Below, in pieces: positions 24,962 to 32,137 of a stretch of 33,288 bases of DNA; within the stretch, counting starts at the first letter, position 1, and each line of letters opens with the position of its first letter. A program made the translations under genes and the position numbers. The notes beneath the pieces were generated by a model. The model searched no databases, had not been told where the DNA came from, and saw nothing but the letters and a program-made list of their open reading frames with translations. Source of the stretch: Bifidobacterium breve (lineage in GTDB: Bacteria; Actinomycetota; Acidimicrobiia; Acidimicrobiales; Ilumatobacteraceae); NCBI GenBank assembly GCA_945901725.1, contig CAMDLK010000015.1, forward strand, positions 1 through 33,288. Reading direction: 5' to 3'.

Positions 24962-25177
24962 TTATGAGCAGCAGCCCCCGCCACAACAGCCACCACCAGA
25001 TGGTGCTGCTGGCATTGCCTGAGTTGAACCGCCACCAACGGAGGCAAACACGCTCAACATGCGCACTGCGTTGTCATGGCCTTGCGGGCATGTGGCAGGC
25101 GCATTGGCCTCTGCCATTGGGCGACGTTCATCGAATGTGGAATCACATGTGCGGCAACGGAACTCATACAAAGGCAT
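24962..25177 (-). CDS. FmdB-type zinc-ribbon protein
   Basis: This 71-residue protein begins with MPLYEFRCRTCDSTFDERRP, the hallmark of the FmdB/putative regulatory protein family. A CxxC (Cys8, Cys11) pairs with CPQGHDN (Cys29, His33-type) to form a small zinc ribbon. The tail SGGGCCGGGCCS is glycine/cysteine rich and could bind metal. FmdB was named from a formamidase regulatory gene in Methylophilus, but the family's general function is unclear. The ATG at 25177 is chosen because TACACT (plus-strand 25184-25189) ends 6 bases before it, fitting a leaderless start. The longer frame to 25234 would run into the promoter and the divergent DUF3039 gene. Confidence 0.87.
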   Translation of the reverse strand: MPLYEFRCRTCDSTFDERRPMAEANAPATCPQGHDNAVRMLSVFASVGGGSTQAMPAAPSGGGCCGGGCCS

Positions 25178-25221
25178 GCGTTGAGTGTACGGCACCTCAT
25201 TCACCTGATTGACTGTTGGAC
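25178..25221. promoter_or_regulatory. Divergent promoter region, fmdB-like and DUF3039 genes
   Basis: On the minus strand TACACT (plus-strand 25184-25189) lies 6 bases before the FmdB ATG. On the plus strand the candidate GACTGT (25211-25216), 5 bases before the DUF3039 ATG, is weak because it lacks the first T of TANNNT. Confidence 0.45.
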
Positions 25222-25512
25222 ATGGCAACCCCACTCAAAACTCGCCCCGTCGAGTCGCGCCCAGAGACAGAGATGGTTCCCGAGACCGGCGAACCAATTG
25301 TGGCTCACATTGTGAAGACCGAGCCTGGTGAGAATGCTGCAGCAAAGGTTCTAGAAGCACGCATCAACGGAACGCCAATTGAAGCGTTGTGTGGTCATGT
25401 GTGGGTACCGTCGCGCGACCCAAAGCAAGTACCGATGTGTCAGAAGTGCAAAGACATCTACGAGACGTATCGCATGTTCAACGACGGTCTTGGCGAATCA
25501 CCAAACGAATAA
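25222..25512 (+). CDS. DUF3039 domain protein
   Basis: This 96-residue protein matches DUF3039, a small actinobacterial family. The conserved end is ALCGHVWVPSRDPKQVPMCQKCKDIYETYR (about residues 54-83, shown to 20 here: ALCGHVWVPSRDPKQVPMCQ), with Cys, His, Cys, Cys residues positioned as a zinc ribbon. The function is unknown. Two starts are possible: TTG at 25216 and ATG at 25222. The ATG is preferred for lack of any ribosome-binding site at the TTG. It is convergent with dnaE2, with a gap of 5 bases between the stops. Confidence 0.85.
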   Translation: MATPLKTRPVESRPETEMVPETGEPIVAHIVKTEPGENAAAKVLEARINGTPIEALCGHVWVPSRDPKQVPMCQKCKDIYETYRMFNDGLGESPNE

Positions 25513-25517
25513 TTTGC

Positions 25518-28500
25518 TTAACGAAAATCGCGACTAGGGATAGCGGCCGGCGCAAACAACGGCAACAACTGTTCAGCAACGATATTTATAACGCCTGTTG
25601 CAGATTCAACCCTGCCTCGCACTAATAACGCTGACGCATCACGCGCAACATTTCGGTACCGTGCCCAACACCCTTTTGAACACACAACATTGATAAGACC
25701 TGTCTCATCTTCCAAACTGATGAATGTGGCACCGCGTGCGCTCATGGGTCGTTGACGATGGGTGACAATGCCAGCCACCAACACTCGATCTTTGTGCGGC
25801 ACAGCCGGTAGCCCATCTGCAGTAACCACTCCCTTCGCTGCAAGTTGTTCACGCAGGAAAATAGTGGGGTGACCATCAGGCGAAATACCCGTGGCCCACA
25901 AATCTGCAATGGCTTCTTCCACTGGTTCCATGCCAGGCAATGTGGGCCGTGAATTCAACCCCATGATTCCCTGCAGATAAGCAACATCACCATGACCATG
26001 CGCACCTGCTTCCCACAATGCGTGCCTGCGATCATCGCCAAAACTGTCAGTGAATGCTCCAGCCGTAGCCAATGCTTCTACTTGCTTGCGCGACAAAGCA
26101 GGCACACGTGCAACCAGTTCTTCAATTGATGTGTATGGCCGATGTACTGCAATCTCACGGGCAAGTTCAGACCCGATTCCACGCACAGAACCGATACCCA
26201 GGCGCACAGCAAGACCAGTTTCCGAATCACTACACACTTCAAGCGTCGCTTCATGCCCCGATGCATTGATATCAGGAGTGCGCACCACAACACCATGACG
26301 CCGTGCATCACGCACCAATGTGTGTGGCGACCAAAACCCCATTGGTTGTGCATTCAATAACGCAGCACAGAACACAGCTGGTTCATGCAACTTGATATAC
26401 GACGACGAATACACGAGATACGCAAAACTCACTGAGTGACTTTCGGGAAATCCGTAATTGGCAAACGCTGCCATCTTCAGAAAAATCTCATCAGCAATTG
26501 CATCAGTAATGCCGCGTTCTGCCATGCCCTGATACAGCCGCACCTTCAACCGTTCCATACGGGCCTGCGACCGCTTCGAGCCCATGGCTTGGCGCAGTTG
26601 ATCAGCTTCACTTGCCGTGAAGCCAGCAACATCGATTGCCATTTGCATCAGTTGCTCTTGGAACAGCGGAATACCCAATGTCTTACCGAGAGAATTCTCT
26701 AACAGCGGATGCAGATACGTAATGGGTTCAAGTCCATTACGTCTGCGAATGTACGGATGAACTGACCCACCTTGAATTGGCCCGGGGCGAATGAGAGCGA
26801 TTTCCACAACCAAGTCATAAAAGCGACGCGGCTTTAAACGAGGCAATGTTGACATTTGTGCGCGCGACTCCACCTGAAACACGCCCACTGTGTCTGCACG
26901 ACACAACATGGAATACACATCATCTTCTTGCGGAATGGTCGCAAGGTCAAGTTCATACCCGCGGTGTTCCGAAATAAGCGACACAGCATTTGACAGTGCC
27001 GACAACATGCCAAGACCCAACAGGTCAAACTTCACCAGCCCTGCAGCAGCACAATCATCTTTGTCCCACTGCAACACACTGCGATTAGCCATGCGCCCCC
27101 ACTCAACTGGGCACACTTCAATAATGGGCCTGTCGCACATCACCATTCCACCTGAGTGGATACCCAAGTGCCGCGGCATATGTTCCACTTCGGCGGCCAT
27201 CTCTAACACCAAGTCGGGAATGTCATGGTCACGTTGTGTGGCAGTAATAGCAACCGTGCCCCATGCATCAACTTGTTTACTCCATGAATCTTGCTGATCA
27301 GCTCTATGCCCTAATGCGCGCGCCATATCGCGCACTGCTGAACGCGAGCGGTATGTAATGACATTGGCAACTTGTGCTGCATGATGACGCCCATGACGGG
27401 AATATACATACTGAATCACTTCTTCTCGCCTTCCGCTTTCAATGTCGATATCAATATCGGGCGGACCATCGCGCTCTGGTGACAAGAAGCGTTCAAACAA
27501 CAAGCCCAATGACACCGCATCGGCTTTTGTAATACCAAGAGAAAAACACACAGCACTGTTTGCCGCGCTTCCGCGACCCTGACACAAAATGCCCTGTTCG
27601 GTACAGAACCGCACGATGTCCCACACCACTAAGAAATAGCCAGCGAAGCCAAGCGTTTCAATGATTTCTAATTCATGGTCAATCGTGCGCCACGCACGTG
27701 CACGCAATGATAAGTCTTCACTTGATTCAGCCGGTTTCTCGCCGTACCGATGTTGTGCACCGCGCGCAACAAGCTGTCGCAAGTACGACATCTCCGTATG
27801 GCCATCAGGGCACGGAAACGGCGGTAACTGTGGTGCAACTAATGACAAGTCAAAAGCAATTTCCTGTGCAAGGGTTGCTGTGCGCTCTACAACACCTGGG
27901 TACCGCGCAAAGCGCCGTTGCTGTTCAACGCCGGAACGCAAGTACGCCGTTGCTGCAGCCGGTAAAAGATGATCAATGCTGTCAAGACCACACCTGTTAC
28001 GCACCGCCGCTAATGCTGTTGCCAAACGATGTTGCGCCGGCACCGCATACATGACGTTGTTGCTAGCAACACACTCAAGGTCAAGCATTGCTGCCAACTG
28101 CACCAACTGGTCATTACGCACAGCATCAATAGGGTCGCCGTGATCCCACAGTTCCACCAACACATTGCGTTGCCCGAAATGCTCGATTAACGAACGTAAT
28201 GAACGTTCTGCTTCTGCTGGGCCATGCTGCACCAATGCCTGCACCACCGCGCTGGTACGACCACCTGTGAGAACCAAGCAATGATCACGCACTGTTTGCC
28301 CCACCGTGGGAAATGAAAACACGGGAGCACCTTTACTGCCGGCAAGTTGTCCTTCACTAATGGCTCGTGCCATACGCGCATACCCTGATGGCCCGCGCGC
28401 CAACAACACAATGTCGCCAGCAGCACAATCAAGTTCCACTCCAAAGATGGTTGGCAAGTTCACTGCACGTGCTGCTTCTGCAAAACGAACGACACCGTAC

Positions 28501-28796
28501 AAACCATTGCGATCAGTGATGGCAAGCGCAGATAACCCGAGCGCCGCTGCCACCTCTGCTAATTCTTCAGGGTGTGCTGCACCTTCTAAGAACGAAAAAT
28601 TAGATGTGCAATGCAATTCTGCATACGGCACCGTGGGCAGCTGACGTGACAACACGGGCTCAAACGGTTGACGTGTTGCACTAAACGCAGGGCCATCGCC
28701 GCCTGCATTCCAGCCAATCGAAGACGGCGCTCGACCATCAGACAGACGCGCTTCTAATTCGTGCCACGGCATCGCCGGATTATTGAACCCCACCAT
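25518..28796 (-). CDS. dnaE2: Error-prone DNA polymerase III alpha subunit, DnaE2 (ImuC)
   Basis: DnaE2 is the C-family translesion polymerase of the ImuA'/ImuB/DnaE2 mutasome. The 1092-residue length fits. An actinobacterial N-terminal lead (VGFNNPAMPWHELEARL) precedes the PHP domain at about 57-300 (ELHCTSNFSFLEGA, LAITDRNGLYGVV). The polymerase core follows with PDIDIDIE and catalytic Asp447 and Asp449, then KFDLLG with Asp591. Helix-hairpin-helix and OB-fold parts (VAGIVTHRQRPMSARGATF) come next, and the chain ends near the OB domain without the tau-binding tail of replicative DnaE1. The ATG at 28796 lies 5 bases after TATAGA, in a promoter whose spacer holds a LexA box, so induction in the SOS response is expected. 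The Nudix gene ends 39 bases upstream. Confidence 0.96.
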   Translation of the reverse strand: MVGFNNPAMPWHELEARLSDGRAPSSIGWNAGGDGPAFSATRQPFEPVLSRQLPTVPYAELHCTSNFSFLEGAAHPEELAEVAAALGLSALAITDRNGLYGVVRFAEAARAVNLPTIFGVELDCAAGDIVLLARGPSGYARMARAISEGQLAGSKGAPVFSFPTVGQTVRDHCLVLTGGRTSAVVQALVQHGPAEAERSLRSLIEHFGQRNVLVELWDHGDPIDAVRNDQLVQLAAMLDLECVASNNVMYAVPAQHRLATALAAVRNRCGLDSIDHLLPAAATAYLRSGVEQQRRFARYPGVVERTATLAQEIAFDLSLVAPQLPPFPCPDGHTEMSYLRQLVARGAQHRYGEKPAESSEDLSLRARAWRTIDHELEIIETLGFAGYFLVVWDIVRFCTEQGILCQGRGSAANSAVCFSLGITKADAVSLGLLFERFLSPERDGPPDIDIDIESGRREEVIQYVYSRHGRHHAAQVANVITYRSRSAVRDMARALGHRADQQDSWSKQVDAWGTVAITATQRDHDIPDLVLEMAAEVEHMPRHLGIHSGGMVMCDRPIIEVCPVEWGRMANRSVLQWDKDDCAAAGLVKFDLLGLGMLSALSNAVSLISEHRGYELDLATIPQEDDVYSMLCRADTVGVFQVESRAQMSTLPRLKPRRFYDLVVEIALIRPGPIQGGSVHPYIRRRNGLEPITYLHPLLENSLGKTLGIPLFQEQLMQMAIDVAGFTASEADQLRQAMGSKRSQARMERLKVRLYQGMAERGITDAIADEIFLKMAAFANYGFPESHSVSFAYLVYSSSYIKLHEPAVFCAALLNAQPMGFWSPHTLVRDARRHGVVVRTPDINASGHEATLEVCSDSETGLAVRLGIGSVRGIGSELAREIAVHRPYTSIEELVARVPALSRKQVEALATAGAFTDSFGDDRRHALWEAGAHGHGDVAYLQGIMGLNSRPTLPGMEPVEEAIADLWATGISPDGHPTIFLREQLAAKGVVTADGLPAVPHKDRVLVAGIVTHRQRPMSARGATFISLEDETGLINVVCSKGCWARYRNVARDASALLVRGRVESATGVINIVAEQLLPLFAPAAIPSRDFR

Positions 28797-28830
28797 GCAA
28801 TTCTATACGAACATATGTTCGTATAGACAA
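28797..28830 (-). promoter_or_regulatory. SOS promoter of dnaE2 with LexA operator inside a perfect palindrome
   Basis: Read on the minus strand: TTGTCT (-35, plus-strand 28825-28830), a 17-base spacer (28808-28824), TATAGA (-10, 28802-28807), then 5 bases and the ATG. The spacer holds CGAACATATGTTCG (28808-28821), matching the actinobacterial LexA box CGAAC-N4-GTTCG. The box is the centre of a perfect 26-base palindrome at 28802-28827. Confidence 0.9.
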
Positions 28831-28835
28831 GGGGG

Positions 28836-29381
28836 TTATAAGCCCAGCATGGCTTTCGTGGCGCGTAATCCGCCCAACAACCCCACATCGGCAATGGCCT
28901 CTGCCTCGTCCCATTCGAACCATCGCACCAGTTGGCTCTCACCTTCTGCAGGCGCTGGCGCAACATCAGGAGCTCGCACCACATAGCGCAGATCAAGATG
29001 CGTATGACCCTTCGGACCCGCATGCACATCAACGTGCACAAATACTCCACCGTCACTTTCATGACGCACAGGTAAACCCGTTTCTTCTTCAGCTTCACGC
29101 AATGCACCTTGTGCAGCGGTCTCCCCTGCTTCGATATGTCCACCTGGTTGCAACCACATGTTGAGTCGTTTATGCATATGCAACGCCACTTTGTCACCGG
29201 CTTCACTAACCACAATTGCTGATGCAGTGATGTGCACAAGATCTGCATTTTCGTTAAACGGGTCCGTGAGAACCGGTGCCATCTCTAAGAACTTCTCTAT
29301 TGACTCGCGTTCACGTTCATCAATTGGCGTGCGTGCGCCAACCAATTCACACCAGTGTTGAGCATCGCGATGTATCGGCAC
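28836..29381 (-). CDS. Nudix hydrolase inside the mutasome cluster
   Basis: This 181-residue protein has a complete Nudix box, Gx5Ex7REUxEExGU, at residues 81-103: G81, E87, then REAEEETGL from 95 to 103. Nudix enzymes hydrolyse nucleoside diphosphate linked to another group, including oxidised dNTPs, ADP-ribose and NADH. Flanking segments are HMHKRLNMWLQPGGHIEAGE and, later, THLDLRYVV with VRWFEWDEA, which resemble general NTP or 8-oxo-dGTP type Nudix proteins; the substrate cannot be fixed. It begins with GTG at 29381, 24 bases after the imuB stop, and ends upstream of the dnaE2 LexA promoter. It is therefore probably read with imuA' and imuB from the LexA-controlled promoter. Confidence 0.9.
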   Translation of the reverse strand: MPIHRDAQHWCELVGARTPIDERERESIEKFLEMAPVLTDPFNENADLVHITASAIVVSEAGDKVALHMHKRLNMWLQPGGHIEAGETAAQGALREAEEETGLPVRHESDGGVFVHVDVHAGPKGHTHLDLRYVVRAPDVAPAPAEGESQLVRWFEWDEAEAIADVGLLGGLRATKAMLGL

Positions 29382-29405
29382 ACACCCAGTGTGCCACGAG
29401 AATGG

Positions 29406-30869
29406 CTAGTCGTAGCGGGCAAGCAAAGTCCACTGTTGATTTTCTAAACCAACAAGAAACACTCCGACACCACGACGTGGGTGCCGCACCAACACCTGCA
29501 TGCGTACCTGGCGGCGTTTGCGACGCGGATCCCACCAACGTTCTTCAAGCGGCCATGGCCCTGCAACGCGCACAACGTCATACTTTTGACTGCCGACTTC
29601 TACATATGACGGCACCGTGTTCAGTTCATGCCGGCCGGTAACCCCAACATCGCTACCACTGGCATCAACAACCCGAATGAGCGGCGGTTCAACAGCAACA
29701 GATGCTGGCGACGGTGACGGCACAGAACCTGACCACTGACGCGCAACGCCATCACCCGTGTGTACTCGTTGCTCACTTGCATCAGGGTTGGTGATATCAA
29801 CAAGAGACAACGGCACGCGTGAATACACAGTTGCCATATCGCGACCACCTTCCCATCGCGGCACCGTTACCTGCACACTGGTGTTCACAGCCATTGCCAT
29901 GCTGGCTGCGCGAGCTGCACGTTCAGTATTTTCCTGACTGCCGCCCCACAACAACGGTTGCGACACCAACACTTCGCGACTTTCTAACGGCATCAACTCA
30001 ACTCGCACAACACCACTGGTAGGCGCATCAGGGTCTGCAGCTGAATCAGTGAGCCATCCTTCAAGTTGATACAAAAGCCGTTGCGCTGTGACTGCCGCAC
30101 TAAACCCGCGCGGTTCACCCCAAATACGGCTAGTGCTTTCTGCATGATCAGTGTCACAAGTAATCAATAAACGGACGCATTGCTGACCATGCCCAGCAAT
30201 GGCATTCACCATGGCGTCAATGGTGTCGCGAGCAGCAGACACCACGTGTGCCGCATTGGCCAACGGTGATTCGAATTCAATACTGCACGCAAAGTCTGAT
30301 GGTGGCGCACCAGGTGCAAGGTGCTGCACTTCGTCGCCAGACACCAGTAGATACACACGTTTGCCTTCAACACCGAAACGATCAATTAGCGCAGCTTCAC
30401 CCACGGTCAGTAATGCACCACATGTACCAAGACCTAACCGTTGAAATAGGTCAACAGAGTCTGCAGTAATGCCACCCACGCGAGACAATGACGCCACCGG
30501 CAATGCTGCAATGAACTCAGCAGCAATAGCGGTATCAATAACGCACGGAAGTTGACGTGACACCGCTAAGTGGGCCGCAGCAAGCGCAGCAAAACGCGAA
30601 TCAGCAATGCCGACCCCAAAAGCTGAACCCATATTGGAATCAAGACAGATCTGATGCAGTTTTTGCGCAACCGCTTTATCGCCACCGAAATAACGCGATG
30701 GGCCGCGCGCCGACAACACAATGGTGCCAATATCTTGCACTTCAACAAGTGGTGACAATGCAGTGACCGCACGAACCACATGTTCAAAGGTACGAAACGC
30801 GTGTTCTTCACCTAAGTGACCATGTTCCTGCATCCAATGCGGAAACACCACAGCAATAGAACGACTCAT
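29406..30869 (-). CDS. imuB: ImuB, catalytically inactive Y-family polymerase homologue
   Basis: ImuB is the adaptor of the SOS mutasome; it binds DnaE2, ImuA' and the beta clamp and lacks polymerase activity. From the ATG at 30869 it has 487 residues. The start SRSIAVVFPHW replaces the catalytic MDxDxFF motif of DinB. The second acidic motif (SIDEAFLD in active enzymes) reads QDIGTIVL, so the metal ligands are lost. Fingers/palm segments such as RYFGGDKAV and the HhH region with LSRVGGITADSV remain. A likely beta-clamp motif QPLLWG is at residues 304-309. The ATG overlaps the imuA' stop by 4 bases (ATGA). An upstream in-frame ATG at 30896 would lie well inside imuA'. Confidence 0.95.
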   Translation of the reverse strand: MSRSIAVVFPHWMQEHGHLGEEHAFRTFEHVVRAVTALSPLVEVQDIGTIVLSARGPSRYFGGDKAVAQKLHQICLDSNMGSAFGVGIADSRFAALAAAHLAVSRQLPCVIDTAIAAEFIAALPVASLSRVGGITADSVDLFQRLGLGTCGALLTVGEAALIDRFGVEGKRVYLLVSGDEVQHLAPGAPPSDFACSIEFESPLANAAHVVSAARDTIDAMVNAIAGHGQQCVRLLITCDTDHAESTSRIWGEPRGFSAAVTAQRLLYQLEGWLTDSAADPDAPTSGVVRVELMPLESREVLVSQPLLWGGSQENTERAARAASMAMAVNTSVQVTVPRWEGGRDMATVYSRVPLSLVDITNPDASEQRVHTGDGVARQWSGSVPSPSPASVAVEPPLIRVVDASGSDVGVTGRHELNTVPSYVEVGSQKYDVVRVAGPWPLEERWWDPRRKRRQVRMQVLVRHPRRGVGVFLVGLENQQWTLLARYD

Positions 30870-31513
30870 GAGATACCTGGCAACTGCACCGTGCATGAAC
30901 GATGCGCGTACACACGGCGCCCTGATGCAGAGACTTCAACCGTGCGTGACCTGGCATGAGTATCAAACTGCCAATCAACAGTGCGTGCACTAAACGATGC
31001 GTCGAGAGAAAACCCGCCAGGCTTTCCCAACACAAACAGCACAGCCTCTTGCGCTTTCACACGCGTAGCAATGCGACGTGCTTCAGACTGTGAACACACG
31101 GGCGACGACACCGCGACAAGATCAACGCCATCAACTAACGCACCAACTACTGGCGACATGACAGACGATGTGTTGTCTCCAGACACACACAAGGTGCGAT
31201 GCAACGCCACACCATGTTCATATGCAGACATCAGACCGGCAGTAGGCATGTTGACCATGGCAAACCACGAACCTGCAGTAGTGGCCGCAGCAACAAGACC
31301 AAATAACAGCGACGTAGCAGCATCACCCGTGCAGCCATATATGTAGCCGCGCTCGAGACCTGCTGCCGGCAACAACGGTGCTAGTGATGAAGCAACTGCA
31401 ATGGGGCCAAACCCGCTAGCGACATGGGCATGCATTCGTTCAGCAAATTGCACACCTGTTTCCACGCCTGCAATGCGCATGCCTGCAAGTTCTTCAAAAG
31501 CGACGCGTCCCAT
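30866..31513 (-). CDS. imuA': ImuA' (RecA-like mutasome accessory protein)
   Basis: ImuA' is a RecA-fold protein needed with ImuB and DnaE2 for damage-induced mutagenesis; it interacts with ImuB and may promote mutasome access to the primer. This protein has 215 residues. The usual Walker A site is degenerate: RGYIYGCTGDAATSLLFGL (about 55-73) lacks GKT. The following DLVAVSSPVCSQSEARRIATR segment resembles the Walker B and adjoining helix region. The C-terminal part, rich in beta strands (RTVDWQFDTHARSRTVEVSA), fits ImuA' proteins, which diverge at their ends. The ATG at 31513 lies 6 bases after TACGCT and downstream of a LexA box. It heads an operon with imuB and Nudix. Confidence 0.88.
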   Translation of the reverse strand: MGRVAFEELAGMRIAGVETGVQFAERMHAHVASGFGPIAVASSLAPLLPAAGLERGYIYGCTGDAATSLLFGLVAAATTAGSWFAMVNMPTAGLMSAYEHGVALHRTLCVSGDNTSSVMSPVVGALVDGVDLVAVSSPVCSQSEARRIATRVKAQEAVLFVLGKPGGFSLDASFSARTVDWQFDTHARSRTVEVSASGRRVYAHRSCTVQLPGIS

Positions 31514-31541
31514 GGGGCCAGCGTAGCGAACATATGTTCGA
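31514..31541 (-). promoter_or_regulatory. SOS promoter of imuA'-imuB-Nudix with LexA operator
   Basis: On the minus strand the LexA box CGAACATATGTTCG (plus-strand 31527-31540), one spacer base, then TACGCT (-10, plus-strand 31520-31525) ends 6 bases before the imuA' ATG, so the mRNA should be leaderless. The operator core is identical to that at dnaE2, and it again occupies the region between -35 and -10. The -35 is weak (GAAACC). Confidence 0.88.
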
Positions 31542-31546
31542 TGGTT

Positions 31547-31563
31547 TCAGGGGGTTCCCCTGA
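31547..31563 (-). terminator. Hairpin between the 151-residue gene and the imuA' promoter
   Basis: TCAGGGG and CCCCTGA form a perfect 7-base stem with a 3-base loop. On the minus strand it starts 6 bases after the TAG of the 151-residue gene. No T-tract follows, so it may be a weak terminator separating that gene from the SOS operon. Confidence 0.45.
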
Positions 31564-31569
31564 GCCGAC

Positions 31570-32025
31570 CTACTTGGCGGCGAGACGGGCGCGGGCGTTA
31601 CGGCTGCGCTCGAACAAATGCGGCGGAATGCGTGGGTCTTCGCCAGCCGGAGCCGCGGTATCGCCACTAGACGACGCAGCCGGAGCTACCTCTGCTGGCA
31701 TCGATGCAAGAAGTTCCTCAAGTGTTGGAGGCACCATGCCGGGCTTCCAGTACTGATAGAGATCACGAACAATTTCGTTGAGACCGGATTGCGAGGCGCC
31801 TGCCTCAAGCGAAGCGGTGATGCAGTTGCCATACACATGGACCCATGACACGTGACCTGATTCAAAAAAACGACGGGCAATGACCGCAGCGGGGCGAGGG
31901 CCCTTGGCCTCGGCGGCACTAGTAAAGCGCTCGTGACCGCTGCCTGTGAGGGAGCGATTGGTCTCAAACCGCACAACGGTGGACGCGCCACCAGCCTTTT
32001 GTTCTACTGCCACAAGCTGTCCCAT
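31570..32025 (-). CDS. Unrecognised 151-residue protein, possibly Nfu N-terminal-like
   Basis: I do not assign this protein with confidence. It is soluble with no signal peptide. The conserved-looking core, RSLTGSGHERFTSAAEA, then AVIARRFFESGHVSWVHVYG and LNEIVRDLYQYWKPG (residues about 24-98), weakly recalls the N-terminal scaffold domain of Nfu/NifU proteins. Those have a FF-x-G/S-V-x-x-V-x-I pattern ahead of a Val-rich strand. No CxxC iron-sulfur motif is present. The rest is Ala/Pro/Ser-rich, ending RSRNARARLAAK, a basic tail. It lies upstream of the SOS operon on the same strand but is separated by a hairpin and a LexA promoter. It is divergent from the acyl-CoA dehydrogenase. Confidence 0.6.
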   Translation of the reverse strand: MGQLVAVEQKAGGASTVVRFETNRSLTGSGHERFTSAAEAKGPRPAAVIARRFFESGHVSWVHVYGNCITASLEAGASQSGLNEIVRDLYQYWKPGMVPPTLEELLASMPAEVAPAASSSGDTAAPAGEDPRIPPHLFERSRNARARLAAK

Positions 32026-32137
32026 AAGACTCCACGCTAGTCAATTCCCACCTGCCTTCGCCCATCAATCGACATCCCGATAATGTGAGGAAAGTACAAA
32101 GCGACCCCATCGGGTCCGACTAGGGGACAAACACACC
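32026..32137. promoter_or_regulatory. Divergent intergenic region with acyl-CoA dehydrogenase leader
   Basis: The plus-strand gene has a Shine-Dalgarno AGGGGA (32122-32127) 10 bases before its ATG at 32138. TAATGT (32081-32086) is a possible -10, which would give a leader of about 45 bases. A small hairpin, GACCC-CATC-GGGTC (32103-32116), precedes the ribosome-binding site. On the minus strand GGAG sits 4 bases before the ATG at 32025. Confidence 0.4.
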
